From Lewinellaceae bacterium (GTDB lineage Bacteria; Bacteroidota; Bacteroidia; Chitinophagales; Saprospiraceae), in the NCBI GenBank assembly GCA_020636045.1, contig JACJYP010000002.1:124001-188000 (forward strand): a stretch of DNA of 64,000 nucleotides. Reading direction: 5' to 3'. Shown piece after piece: positions 8,752-16,496 of this stretch. A model generated the notes under the pieces. It saw nothing but the letters and a program-made list of their open reading frames with translations. It was not told where the DNA came from and did no database searches. Every line of letters begins with the position of its first letter. Position 1 is the first letter of the stretch. The translations under genes were made by a program, and so were the position numbers.

Positions 8752-9270
8752 TCAAGTTTTTGAAATGAATGATCTCGTTATGGCCATCAAAACCGCTCCT
8801 GCGCTGTTTTCCACCACCAGCACGATCTCCCGCCGTCCGGAAAAATTGATCGCTACGGTCCCCCGGCTCCATTGGCGCGTTATGGGAAACAGCCATGCGT
8901 TCCACAGATAATCGCCGGTATCCCAATCGACACGGCATTGCCGCACGCGGAAGGAGCGCCGGAGGTTTCGGAATATTTTCAGGATAGTGGCAAGCCGGAT
9001 GCTACGTTTTGTTTTTCGCGGGTTTTTTTGCCGTTTTTTCACTTGCCTGGGCCGTGTTTGCAGATCGCCGAGAAACAACCTTTTCCGGAAAAACCAGGTT
9101 TCGACATATACACAATCGAGGCGCTCTTCCGGCAGCCACTGCGCCGCTCCGAACCCCACCCAGCGCACGCGAAACAAACCACTGCGGGTATCAATCTCCA
9201 GGCGCATCGGCGCCAAAAGTATCCATGCCATCAGGAGCAGGAATATCCCCGCGATCAACCACCAGATCAT
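8752..9270 (-). CDS. DUF2953-like membrane-anchored protein
   Basis: The 172-residue protein has one N-terminal membrane helix (MIWWLIAGIFLLLMAWILLA). A soluble part follows, with the strands LEIDTRSGLFRVRW, a basic middle stretch (RPRQVKKRQKNPRKTKRS) and RQCRVDWDTGDYLWNAWLFP. This order resembles DUF2953 proteins such as YtfI of Bacillus. Sequence identity cannot be measured by eye, so the family call rests mainly on layout and on its position directly upstream of a GerW-like gene, the known gene pair. No function is established. Confidence 0.55.
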   Translation of the reverse strand: MIWWLIAGIFLLLMAWILLAPMRLEIDTRSGLFRVRWVGFGAAQWLPEERLDCVYVETWFFRKRLFLGDLQTRPRQVKKRQKNPRKTKRSIRLATILKIFRNLRRSFRVRQCRVDWDTGDYLWNAWLFPITRQWSRGTVAINFSGRREIVLVVENSAGAVLMAITRSFISKT

Positions 9271-9613
9271 ATGCGATTTGTTTTGCAGGGCGAAGTTCGG
9301 CGGCTTTGGACGGCATTGCAGTGATGCGTGTCAGCGGAGGCGGTGATTCGGTTGTCGGGAGTTTACATGCAGTTAATATTGCTGGGTAGGGGGGGGATCT
9401 GGGTCAATGGTTGGCTGGACAGGATATATTTGCATATTAACGGATTTGATCTACATTTGGAACTGATTGTGCTAACAGTAGTGTTCCGGGATTTTGTGAG
9501 CAGGGTGGTTCTTACACGGAGAATATTGGATCATGCAGGTATATACCGGGGTGCCGGAACAGAAAATAACAGACAATCAATAAACAGGCGAAAGTCGCCC
9601 AAACCAACCAAAT
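9271..9613. other. intergenic region with candidate promoters
   Basis: No convincing gene is present. Two exact TAnnTTTG boxes point to the right, TATATTTG at 9425-9432 and TACATTTG at 9452-9459, and could drive the repeat protein at 9614 with a leader of roughly 150 bases. The left part should hold the promoter of the DUF2953/GerW pair, but I see no clear box there. Confidence 0.4.
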
Positions 9614-11122
9614 ATGAAAACAATCCTGTTAGTTATCCTTGGCCTGCTTTGTTGCTACGAAGGATATAGCCAACATCGCAAGGCCTCTGTTACGGACCTG
9701 ACTGTACAGCAAAAACTGGACGCCGGCAGATCGCCTTGTGATATTATTCATAGCGGGATACCGCTGGACTCCCTGTATGGGAAAAGGTATCAGGGTGGAT
9801 TTATTTTTTTTATTAATACAAGCACTTGCGAGGGGATGGTGGTTGCACCCGGCATCACTCAACAACCCTGGCCTGATCCGCAATCTTCTCCCTGGATTAA
9901 GTGGGGATGTACGGGAACCGGAGCGCCGCAAAACAACAGCGCAGCGGTAAATACGGGTGAGCAGAATACAAACGACTTAATTAATGCTTGCCCGGAACCG
10001 GGAACGGCCGCAAAAATTGCCCGCCAATACGACGATGGCATTTATAATGACTGGTTTCTGCCTTCCAAGGATGAATTGATCCTGATATTCAATCGCGTGT
10101 TCCTGCCAGATCCGGATGCGTTTGGAGTTTGCACTGCCTGGAGTTCCACGGAGGTAAATAAGGATCAGGCATGGATGCAGATGTTCCTCCTCACCCTGAA
10201 GGGAGAGCCTTTGCCCTCAACCAACGGTATGGTCCCTGAATTTAAGGGGTCGGAAACTCCGAGTGTGCGCCCCGTTCGACGTTTTAAACCGGAAACACAT
10301 CGCAATCTTTCCAATGACCTGCTTCTGGCGCAGTCTATTTGCCAGTGCAATGGCAAGGTGCCCTCGTTTCTAATTAGTGCTGCGCTGTCTCACGGCTATA
10401 CCGTTTCCGATTTGTTATCAGCCGGTGTGGCCATTTCCGGTTTATTGTCGGCCGGTGTGACTGTTGCGGATATCATTAGCGCGGGCGCAAATGTTACCGA
10501 TTTGGTAAACGCAGGAGCAAAGACTGCAGATCTTTTATCGGCCGGTGCGAATGTTGCAGACCTTGTGCAGGCAAAAGTAAGTGTTACCGATTTGCTACAG
10601 GCGGGAGTCGGTTTCCGAGAAATAAATGAAGCGGGAGGCAGCCTTTCTGATTTGATGCGGGCTGGGGTGCCGCTTGAAGCCACTTTTGACAATGAAATAC
10701 TTTTTATCCATCCTAGGGATTTTGCAACCCTTGTTCCATGGGGAACACAACTTTCGGTTGATTTTACCCAGTTTAAAGATGGAGACGGCAAGAACAATAC
10801 CCGGGAGATTGTAAAACTTATGGGTCGTTTCAACGGAGGTAAATACGCCGCCAGGATATGTGAAGATCTGGTGGCATTTGGTTTTGACGATTGGTATCTG
10901 CCTTCCTGGGAAGAACTGTCCGTCCTGCGTAACCAATTCTACTCTAAACTCCCGAAGACAGAAAGAAGCGGTTTTTTCAACACGACGGTTTACTGGAGTT
11001 CCAATCCTGTACGAAATGCTACTAATGTTCTTAAGGGAGCATTTTCTCTCAATTTTGATTTTCCAAGCAGGCGATCTGACGACATCACTCTGCCTAGAGG
11101 TTGTCGATGTGTCCGTCGGTAA
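9614..11122 (+). CDS. secreted protein with two DUF1566-like domains around a ten-residue repeat solenoid
   Basis: The 502-residue protein has a signal peptide (MKTILLVILGLLCCYEGYSQ). Two DUF1566/Lcl-type domains follow, one around residues 50-225 (DDGIYNDWFLPSKDEL) and one around 355-502 (FGFDDWYLPSWEELSVL). Between them, residues 262-351 hold nine repeats of exactly ten residues with consensus V-x-V-x-D-L-L-x-A-G. The segment before each domain is also similar (SGIPLDSL and AGVPLEAT), so the layout looks duplicated. DUF1566 domains are found in surface proteins and are thought to bind ligands. The gene has an AT-richer composition than the operons on either side. No sorting domain is visible at the C-terminus. 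Confidence 0.75.
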   Translation: MKTILLVILGLLCCYEGYSQHRKASVTDLTVQQKLDAGRSPCDIIHSGIPLDSLYGKRYQGGFIFFINTSTCEGMVVAPGITQQPWPDPQSSPWIKWGCTGTGAPQNNSAAVNTGEQNTNDLINACPEPGTAAKIARQYDDGIYNDWFLPSKDELILIFNRVFLPDPDAFGVCTAWSSTEVNKDQAWMQMFLLTLKGEPLPSTNGMVPEFKGSETPSVRPVRRFKPETHRNLSNDLLLAQSICQCNGKVPSFLISAALSHGYTVSDLLSAGVAISGLLSAGVTVADIISAGANVTDLVNAGAKTADLLSAGANVADLVQAKVSVTDLLQAGVGFREINEAGGSLSDLMRAGVPLEATFDNEILFIHPRDFATLVPWGTQLSVDFTQFKDGDGKNNTREIVKLMGRFNGGKYAARICEDLVAFGFDDWYLPSWEELSVLRNQFYSKLPKTERSGFFNTTVYWSSNPVRNATNVLKGAFSLNFDFPSRRSDDITLPRGCRCVRR

Positions 11123-11132
11123 TTCGTTATGC

Positions 11133-11993
11133 TCAGTTTATTTTTTTGTACCTGTTTATTATTTTTTCACCATTCACAAGATGCAGTTCTTCCTTGTTGA
11201 TGGTGTAATAGGTATCCGTATGCAAGTTCCTGAACCGATACTGGTTTTCCCGGGAGCGATATAACTCCTGAGGTTCTTTGCTTCCATAGGAAGAAGACAG
11301 GCTCAAATAAATTTTGCCATTTTGCAACTTGAAAATCTCGGCGCGTTCGCCTTCAAATTCAACTTCAATTTTATCTCCCTGGTGATCGTATGTTTTTGAT
11401 CTGCCATCGGATTTCCATACGCCGATTGTTTCTCTCGATTCATTTTTAAATTCATAAATCTCACTTGCCGTCTTGAGCAGTGCCTCAACTGGAATGCTGT
11501 CGGATGTATTTAATTCTAACTTTTCAAACAGTTCCTTCAGCGGCATTCGCAGGTATCCGTCGTCATCAAACCTGTAGGTGTAGATCGTCCTCAAATAATA
11601 GTCGCGCAGGTCTTTTTCCCTGATCTGACCCGATAGAAAACCTTTCAGGATAATCGGAAAAGAAATGATCCTTAATTTCCTGTGATTATGGATCCAGATG
11701 ATCGAGCTCGCAAATGCATCATTCCCAAAAAACTTTTTGTCGAGGTATCCGAGTTTTTGTACAAAATATGAAAGCCAGATCAGGTGCAGGAGATCAAGCG
11801 AATCATTTGTCTGGCTGCCCCTGAATTTCTGGTCTTCCTCAATAACTTTATGCAATGCGCGTTGAACAGCATCGCCGCTTTTCAAAGAATTGATCTGGGT
11901 TTTTATCTGAGCAGTATCAATTTTTTGCGAATAGGCAATATTGCTAAACGCGATTGCTAAAGCCGCTATATAAATTATGGATTTTGCTTTCAT
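11133..11993 (-). CDS. secreted protein, possibly DUF6624-like
   Basis: The 286-residue protein starts with a signal peptide (MKAKSIIYIAALAIAFSNIA, cleavage near AYSQ). Residues of about 45-160 have the pattern of DUF6624: VIEEDQKFRG, a GYLDKKFFGNDA stretch, an IIWIHNH helix, and a final LRDYYLRTIY. The C-terminal third is β-rich and may bind a ligand; it does not look like a sorting domain. The gene converges with the repeat protein upstream in the window, with 10 bases between stops. The family call is tentative, and no function can be given. Confidence 0.55.
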   Translation of the reverse strand: MKAKSIIYIAALAIAFSNIAYSQKIDTAQIKTQINSLKSGDAVQRALHKVIEEDQKFRGSQTNDSLDLLHLIWLSYFVQKLGYLDKKFFGNDAFASSIIWIHNHRKLRIISFPIILKGFLSGQIREKDLRDYYLRTIYTYRFDDDGYLRMPLKELFEKLELNTSDSIPVEALLKTASEIYEFKNESRETIGVWKSDGRSKTYDHQGDKIEVEFEGERAEIFKLQNGKIYLSLSSSYGSKEPQELYRSRENQYRFRNLHTDTYYTINKEELHLVNGEKIINRYKKIN

Positions 11994-12143
11994 CGCTATA
12001 TGCTCATAAAGGTCGCATCCTTGTGAAATATTGCTTCAAGGAGTGGCCGATGTAGAGAAGTATTGTTGTTATTCTCTTCATGCTTCATGAGGTGGTTTAA
12101 TATTTTCGGGTACATTAGTGTGTCGTATTTTTTTTGCAAAGCA

Positions 12144-12195
12144 CTGCTCGCGCAAGGCTTTGCCTTGTGTGAAACAATACATCGGGCTGTGCCCG
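12144..12195 (+). repeat. REP-like double hairpin, solitary copy
   Basis: GCAAGGCTTTGCCTTG and CGGGCTGTGCCCG are separated by TGTGAAACAATACAT, identical in spacer to the copy at 7161-7217. The first hairpin has paired substitutions (GAGGC to AAGGC with GCCTC to GCCTT) that keep the stem. No transposase gene is adjacent, so it is a dispersed copy some 5 kb from the RAYT locus. Confidence 0.75.
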
Positions 12196-12210
12196 AACGT
12201 CAATGTACTC

Positions 12211-12819
12211 CTATGCCCCCCGCAACTTCCGCCGCCACTCCATGTACCCCATTACCGCCAGGATCAGAAAAACAAGGTATTGAAAACTGGTGAATACGAA
12301 CCCCTTTATGAAGTACAGTGGCATGGCGGCGAGATTGGTGGCGATCCACCAGAGCCAGTTCTCGAGTTTTTTGCGGGCCATCAGCCACATGCCGGTATAG
12401 GCCGTCGCCGAAGCGAAGCCGTCGGCCAGCGGCACGGTGCTGTCGGTGTAGGTGCGCAGCACCCAGTACAGCAATCCCCAGGCGACGGCGAAAAAGGCCA
12501 GGGCGGCCAGCCACTCGCGCCTGCTCGAGCGCGTGATGTGCAGCACCGTCTCTCCGTCGCTTTTACGCGCCCACAGCACCCAGCCGATGATGCTCATGAC
12601 GGTGTAGTAAAAATTGACCCCCGCCTCGGCGTACAGGCCGGCGATCACGCTCAGGTAAATGTAAATGGTAGTATTGACGATCCCGGTCGGGTATACCCAG
12701 ATGTTTTCCATCCGGGAAAGGACGACGCTGGCGATGCCGAAAAAGACGGCGATGTATTCGAGCCAGGTGGTGGCGAGCAAGCCTTCCAGGAGTTGCTGCC
12801 AGAGGTGGGCGATATCCAT
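12211..12819 (-). CDS. pnuC: nicotinamide riboside transporter PnuC
   Basis: The 202-residue membrane protein has about seven helices and the PnuC features: an early SVVLSRMENIWVYPTGIVNT segment, NFYYTVMSIIGWVLW, and the Trp-rich ENWLWWIATNLAAMPLYF near residue 155. PnuC proteins bring nicotinamide riboside or related vitamins through the inner membrane by facilitated diffusion, coupled to phosphorylation inside. Length is standard. No thiamine riboswitch was seen upstream, only a terminator for the preceding peptide gene and a TACATTTG box, so nicotinamide riboside is the more likely substrate than thiamine. Confidence 0.88.
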   Translation of the reverse strand: MDIAHLWQQLLEGLLATTWLEYIAVFFGIASVVLSRMENIWVYPTGIVNTTIYIYLSVIAGLYAEAGVNFYYTVMSIIGWVLWARKSDGETVLHITRSSRREWLAALAFFAVAWGLLYWVLRTYTDSTVPLADGFASATAYTGMWLMARKKLENWLWWIATNLAAMPLYFIKGFVFTSFQYLVFLILAVMGYMEWRRKLRGA

Positions 12820-12823
12820 GGGG

Positions 12824-12831
12824 CAAATGTA
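12824..12831 (-). promoter_or_regulatory. candidate -7 box TACATTTG of pnuC
   Basis: It matches TAnnTTTG but lies only 4 bases before the pnuC ATG, so a transcript from it would be leaderless. The expected -33 site would fall inside the terminator hairpin, and no TTG is found there, so this may be chance. Confidence 0.3.
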
Positions 12832-12864
12832 AAAGCCTTCTGTCGCCCGTAGCGACAGAAGGCT
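12828..12864 (-). terminator. intrinsic terminator of the double-glycine peptide gene
   Basis: A perfect 13-bp stem (AGCCTTCTGTCGC with GCGACAGAAGGCT) around a 5-base loop is followed on the minus strand by TTTTACATTT. It lies 24 bases after the stop of the small peptide gene and before pnuC. Confidence 0.85.
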
Positions 12865-12888
12865 TCCGAAGATTGGGATGGGAAACGA

Positions 12889-13095
12889 TTACAGAGGAAT
12901 AGTGCCGCCAAGGCTGTCGCGCAAGTCGCTGAGGCTGCCAAACGAGTTGGAACTCGTCTTGCCGCCTTCCACTTTGTTCATCTCGTCCTTGTCCAGAACG
13001 GTCAGATCAGCCTCGATGTCTTCGAGCGAACTTTTTTTGTTGTCTTGCTCGTCGTCGGCGTGGTTGTCTCTCTTTTTACCAAATGGAAAAATCAT
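12889..13095 (-). CDS. 68-residue double-glycine leader peptide, candidate RiPP/bacteriocin precursor
   Basis: The ATG at 13095 gives MIFPFGKKRDN, a charged acidic leader, and the motif LDKDEMNKVEGG (residues 34-45). This fits the double-glycine leader pattern L-x-x-x-E-[LM]-x-x-[IV]-x-G-G that C39 peptidase/ABC exporters recognise. The putative core of 23 residues, beginning KTSSNSFGSLSDLRD, is rich in Ser and has no Cys, which argues against a classical lanthipeptide. The gene is isolated by its own strong promoter (13135-13164) and terminator (12828-12864). A longer open frame continues upstream to 13452 but overlaps the membrane protein gene and is not needed. No exporter or modifying enzyme is adjacent, so the function is inference only. 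Confidence 0.6.
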   Translation of the reverse strand: MIFPFGKKRDNHADDEQDNKKSSLEDIEADLTVLDKDEMNKVEGGKTSSNSFGSLSDLRDSLGGTIPL

Positions 13096-13134
13096 GGGAC
13101 GGAAGACTAGTTTAAGGTGTGCGAAAGATAGTGT

Positions 13135-13164
13135 CAAAGGTACGTCGAATTTCAGAACCGACAA
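13135..13164 (-). promoter_or_regulatory. consensus Bacteroidota promoter (TTG-N19-TACCTTTG)
   Basis: On the minus strand TTG at 13164-13162 is followed after exactly 19 bases by TACCTTTG at 13142-13135, 39 bases before the ATG of the small peptide. This is the best promoter match in the window and lies downstream of the preceding gene's stop. Confidence 0.75.
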
Positions 13165-13217
13165 GAAAACGGCTGGTTTTTTAAAGGAAACGGTCGAATA
13201 TGCAAGTTTTGCAATGG

Positions 13218-14750
13218 CTAAAACTTTCTTTTTCTGTGCAATAACCAACCCGGTCGCCGGCGCGACGGATTTTGCCAAAGCCGGGTTTGGGCCAAAAAAT
13301 CGTCGTCGCCCTCCTTTTTTGCCGCTTCGATCGCCTGTTCCCAGCAGTATTCGGGCAACAAGACCCAGGCGCCGCCGAGCGAATATACCTCTTTTGGGGT
13401 ATTCGAATAGTAACGCAGGGTCTGCAAAGGAATACCCGCCGCGATCCGCCACAGGCGCTCCGGCGCAATTTCATATTCCGGCAGCCAAGGCATCGCATCG
13501 ATGCCGCTGCTAAACGTAAAATACTCAGCCAGTGCGTTATGTGCGATCACCAGTTCAGGCGAATACCCGCCCAGGCGCTGCGTGGCGCGGTGCGTGATCG
13601 CGTCGAATACGGCGTAGTCCGGGTCGTGTTTGCCCGGGTTGTATCCCTTCCATGAAAAAAATGAACAGCCGGTCAAAACAGCCGCAAAAATCAAGCCGGT
13701 TAGCGCCGTTTTTTGCTCCAGCCAGCGAATTACCAAAAGCGGTGTAAGTAATACGAACACGAGGAAAAACCGGTAGGACAGACTTGTAAGCGACCATTCC
13801 AGAAAGGGGAACAGCAGCACACTGCACAGCGCCCACAGGGCGAACGCATTTCCGAAGAAGTTGCCATCGCTGTTTTTCCGGAAAAGCCGGAACGCCATGA
13901 AGGCGGAAAACCATCCCCACACCAGCGTGAACAGCACGATCTCCACCAGCCACCAGGGCGAAATGCGCCCGATCCCAAAACTGTCGACGAACGACCAGGG
14001 GGCAAATTGCGGATGCAGGGAGAACACTCCCTTCAGCCTGCCCAGGTCGACCGGGTGAAAAAGACCGGGGAATACGCTTCCGGCAGCCAGCCAGGCGACC
14101 GTTACTGCCAACAGCCAGGGCAGTGCCTTGCGAAGTATTTTTTTCGGGAAACGGGAGCCGTTGTGTTCCAGCCACCACAATCCCGCGTATAGAACAGCCA
14201 GGGCAAAAGTGAGCCGGTGCCCGAAATAATTGAGGATCAGCAGAAATGCCGGCAGCAGCCATCGCCATGTGTTCCGCACGGCAGGTTTTTCGCACGGCAG
14301 ACTGGCGATGAATGCAATGAGCAACATAAATCCCAGCAGGTTTTTGGGAAACTGCGCCGCGAAATAACCCAGATGGGGCGAAAACAGGAACAACGAAGCG
14401 GCGGCGGCCTTGCGCGAAAAAACCGTCCAAAACGGCCCTTCGGCAGCAGGCAGGGAAAACGCCAGCCAGCACAAGGCGCCCGCCAGCACCGCGATGCCGG
14501 CCTTTAGCGCCAGCACGTAATCGCCGCAAATCCTGTAAAACCACTGCAGGTACGGATAGATCAGCGAAGCCTCCGGCGAATGCATGGCGCCTGTTTCTTT
14601 GAGCGATTTCAGTTGTACGAGGTAGAAATAACTATCCCAGCCGTTGGCATAGGGTGTCTGGCACAGTGCCAGATAACGCAGCCAGGCCGACATGGCGGCA
14701 AAAGCGAACCCCGCCGCCAGCAGGATCGATGTGCGGATCTCCGGTTTCAC
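13218..14750 (-). CDS. multi-pass membrane protein, glycosyltransferase GT-C-like
   Basis: The 510-residue protein has about eleven hydrophobic helices and a C-terminal soluble part. Near the N-terminus, after the first helix, the loop has PYANGWDSYFYLVQLKSLKE, comparable to the Asp/Glu-containing first periplasmic loop of GT-C glycosyltransferases. I therefore suggest a role in lipid-linked sugar transfer, but the exact family is not recognised. The start is a GTG at 14750, 13 bases after the stop of the discoidin lipoprotein gene, which suggests co-transcription; the first internal ATG would remove the first helix. The 3' end is followed by the promoter of the small peptide gene. Confidence 0.65.
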   Translation of the reverse strand: MKPEIRTSILLAAGFAFAAMSAWLRYLALCQTPYANGWDSYFYLVQLKSLKETGAMHSPEASLIYPYLQWFYRICGDYVLALKAGIAVLAGALCWLAFSLPAAEGPFWTVFSRKAAAASLFLFSPHLGYFAAQFPKNLLGFMLLIAFIASLPCEKPAVRNTWRWLLPAFLLILNYFGHRLTFALAVLYAGLWWLEHNGSRFPKKILRKALPWLLAVTVAWLAAGSVFPGLFHPVDLGRLKGVFSLHPQFAPWSFVDSFGIGRISPWWLVEIVLFTLVWGWFSAFMAFRLFRKNSDGNFFGNAFALWALCSVLLFPFLEWSLTSLSYRFFLVFVLLTPLLVIRWLEQKTALTGLIFAAVLTGCSFFSWKGYNPGKHDPDYAVFDAITHRATQRLGGYSPELVIAHNALAEYFTFSSGIDAMPWLPEYEIAPERLWRIAAGIPLQTLRYYSNTPKEVYSLGGAWVLLPEYCWEQAIEAAKKEGDDDFLAQTRLWQNPSRRRPGWLLHRKRKF

Positions 14751-14763
14751 GTCGCCGGCCGGA

Positions 14764-16209
14764 TCAGCGGATGTAGAAAGTGCCGATCATTTTTTTGCCG
14801 CGGATCGTATTGGCTTCCAGCACCAGTTCGTCGCTGAAAATACGGGTGACGTCGCGCGTCGTTTTCCCCTGGTACAGTTCGATAAAATCGGAAACATTGT
14901 TCCATTTGCCGAACACTTTTATGACAGCGCCGGCGGCGTCGGAGCGCAGCAATTCCCAGTTGCCGTCGGCCAGGGTGAGGCTTTCCGTATCGTTGGGCAA
15001 AATATCGGAACTGTACAATACGAAGGTGCCGTCGGAACGCAGGATCAGCGACTGGTCGGTGGTCACCTCCATTTCTTCCACCTTATTGCTGATGCGGCGG
15101 TCGAGGATCCTCGAGAGCGGAGAAGTGATGGCTTTGCGGTGCAGGTCGATGGTGTACTGACGATGCATTTCACTGCTCAGCACGAATGGGATATCGCCGT
15201 CAAAAAAGACGACCTCGCTGAGCACCAGGTCTTTGTACTTTCTGCCGGGGTAAATGCTTTCGATGTGAAAATCGAATTGCCTGCCTTTTACCGGGGTGTG
15301 CAGTTCGATGCGTTGTCCTGCCCGGGTGTCGCGCAGGGTGTAGGTGGCGGCCGGCCCTTTTGCCACGCCGAAACGGAAATCGCGCACACGCGCGTTCGAT
15401 GCGTAGTGGTCGTCGGAGCGCTGATAACCGTTCCATATTTGTATGGCCGTGATGTTCACATCCTCCATAAAACTGAACCGGATGCTATCGCCCACGCCGG
15501 CTGTTTGTTTATTGCCTTCCGCCCATACGAATTCCTTGCGCGCGTCGAACAGATTTGCGGCGCTGTAGGCGGCCTCTGGCTCCAAAGTCGACGAGGCTGC
15601 TATCGTGCCGCGGATGCGCTTGGGCGGCACGATCCGCATCTCTTTTCCGTGATCGTCGTACAGGGTGAGCGCCGTTAGGCCGATATGGGCGTCGGCGGGG
15701 AACGTTTCGTATACCACATCTGCACCGTCCACGTTGCGTTTTATCTTGAGTTCCAGGCCCGTGCCGACAAAACGCAGGTACAAGGCCTTGACAGGTTTGT
15801 CGCCCAGCGGGATCGTATCGCCCGGTTTCCCCGTCGCTACAGGAACGCCGTTGACGTACACTTCTACAAAATCGCCGTCACCATGGTAACTGCCTTCTGC
15901 CGCCGCAACCTGCACGGCGCCAAGCGGCAGGGCGTTGAAAAAGTACAACATGATCCCTTCATCGGGGCCGGCGCCTTCCGCCGTCTGCCATCCGGTGTTC
16001 GGATCGTCGTCAAAAAGGTCGTACACTTCCTTGTCGGGTGTGCTGGACGTGGCGTAGATGCCCTCGAGATAAACGGCGGGGCGTCCGTCGGGTACGGCAG
16101 GAGTAGCGCCTTTTTTGGGCGCCGGTCCGGCCATGTCTTTGTTTGTGGATTCACCGCCGCAGGCTGCGAGAAAGGGGAGCAGAAAAAGGAGAAGCAGATC
16201 GGTCTTCAT
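14764..16209 (-). CDS. lipoprotein with discoidin/NADase-type glycan-binding-like domains
   Basis: The ATG at 16209 gives MKTDLLLLFLLPFLAACGGE with a lipobox LAAC, so the 481-residue protein should be lipidated and sit on a membrane. Two discoidin-like modules are visible. The first is around residues 45-165 (ATSSTPDKEVYDLFDDDPNT, VQVAAAEGSYHGDGDFVEVY). The second is around 200-335 (ASSTLEPEAAYSAANLFDAR, ITAIQIWNGYQRSDDHY, ARVRDFRFGV). This resembles the NADase-type glycan-binding domains of other bacteria. The C-terminal 140 residues are β-rich and unassigned. A role in binding sugars at the cell surface is likely but inferred. The upstream ATG at 16218 would add only three residues. Confidence 0.7.
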   Translation of the reverse strand: MKTDLLLLFLLPFLAACGGESTNKDMAGPAPKKGATPAVPDGRPAVYLEGIYATSSTPDKEVYDLFDDDPNTGWQTAEGAGPDEGIMLYFFNALPLGAVQVAAAEGSYHGDGDFVEVYVNGVPVATGKPGDTIPLGDKPVKALYLRFVGTGLELKIKRNVDGADVVYETFPADAHIGLTALTLYDDHGKEMRIVPPKRIRGTIAASSTLEPEAAYSAANLFDARKEFVWAEGNKQTAGVGDSIRFSFMEDVNITAIQIWNGYQRSDDHYASNARVRDFRFGVAKGPAATYTLRDTRAGQRIELHTPVKGRQFDFHIESIYPGRKYKDLVLSEVVFFDGDIPFVLSSEMHRQYTIDLHRKAITSPLSRILDRRISNKVEEMEVTTDQSLILRSDGTFVLYSSDILPNDTESLTLADGNWELLRSDAAGAVIKVFGKWNNVSDFIELYQGKTTRDVTRIFSDELVLEANTIRGKKMIGTFYIR

Positions 16210-16229
16210 CGGATACATGGATTGTTTAA

Positions 16230-16237
16230 CAAAAGTA
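16230..16237 (-). promoter_or_regulatory. -7 box TACTTTTG for the discoidin lipoprotein operon
   Basis: Exact TAnnTTTG match on the minus strand, 20 bases before the ATG at 16209, a normal leader length. Confidence 0.55.
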
Positions 16238-16429
16238 TAATGAAGCGGGCCAAAATTTTCACAGCATTTTAAAACTGATTATTTCGGAATGCCCTGAAGG
16301 GCCTCCACAAAAGAACGAATTTTGTAACGCTTTCATTTTCAGGGCTTGATATTTGTCCTTTTCCTGCCAAAACCGGGGAGAAAATCTGAAAAATGTTCGG
16401 GAAATAATTTCCTCGAATACAAAATGCGC

Positions 16430-16437
16430 TACTTTTG
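16430..16437 (+). promoter_or_regulatory. -7 box TACTTTTG for exbB-exbD-tonB
   Basis: Exact TAnnTTTG match 59 bases before the exbB ATG at 16497, in a 287-bp divergent intergenic region. The -33 position is T-rich. Confidence 0.55.
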
Positions 16438-16496
16438 GCGTTCGCTATCGCAAAATAGAAAACAATCGGTTTCACCAACTAACAGATTCGATTTTT

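Noticed and set aside
12820..12900. Thiamine or NAD riboswitch before pnuC
   Set aside because: The only structure is a simple perfect hairpin with a T tract, best explained as the terminator of the preceding peptide gene.
12889..13452. 187-residue open frame upstream-extended from the double-glycine peptide
   Set aside because: The extension overlaps the end of the membrane protein gene and includes the promoter; the peptide start at 13095 fits promoter spacing and size.
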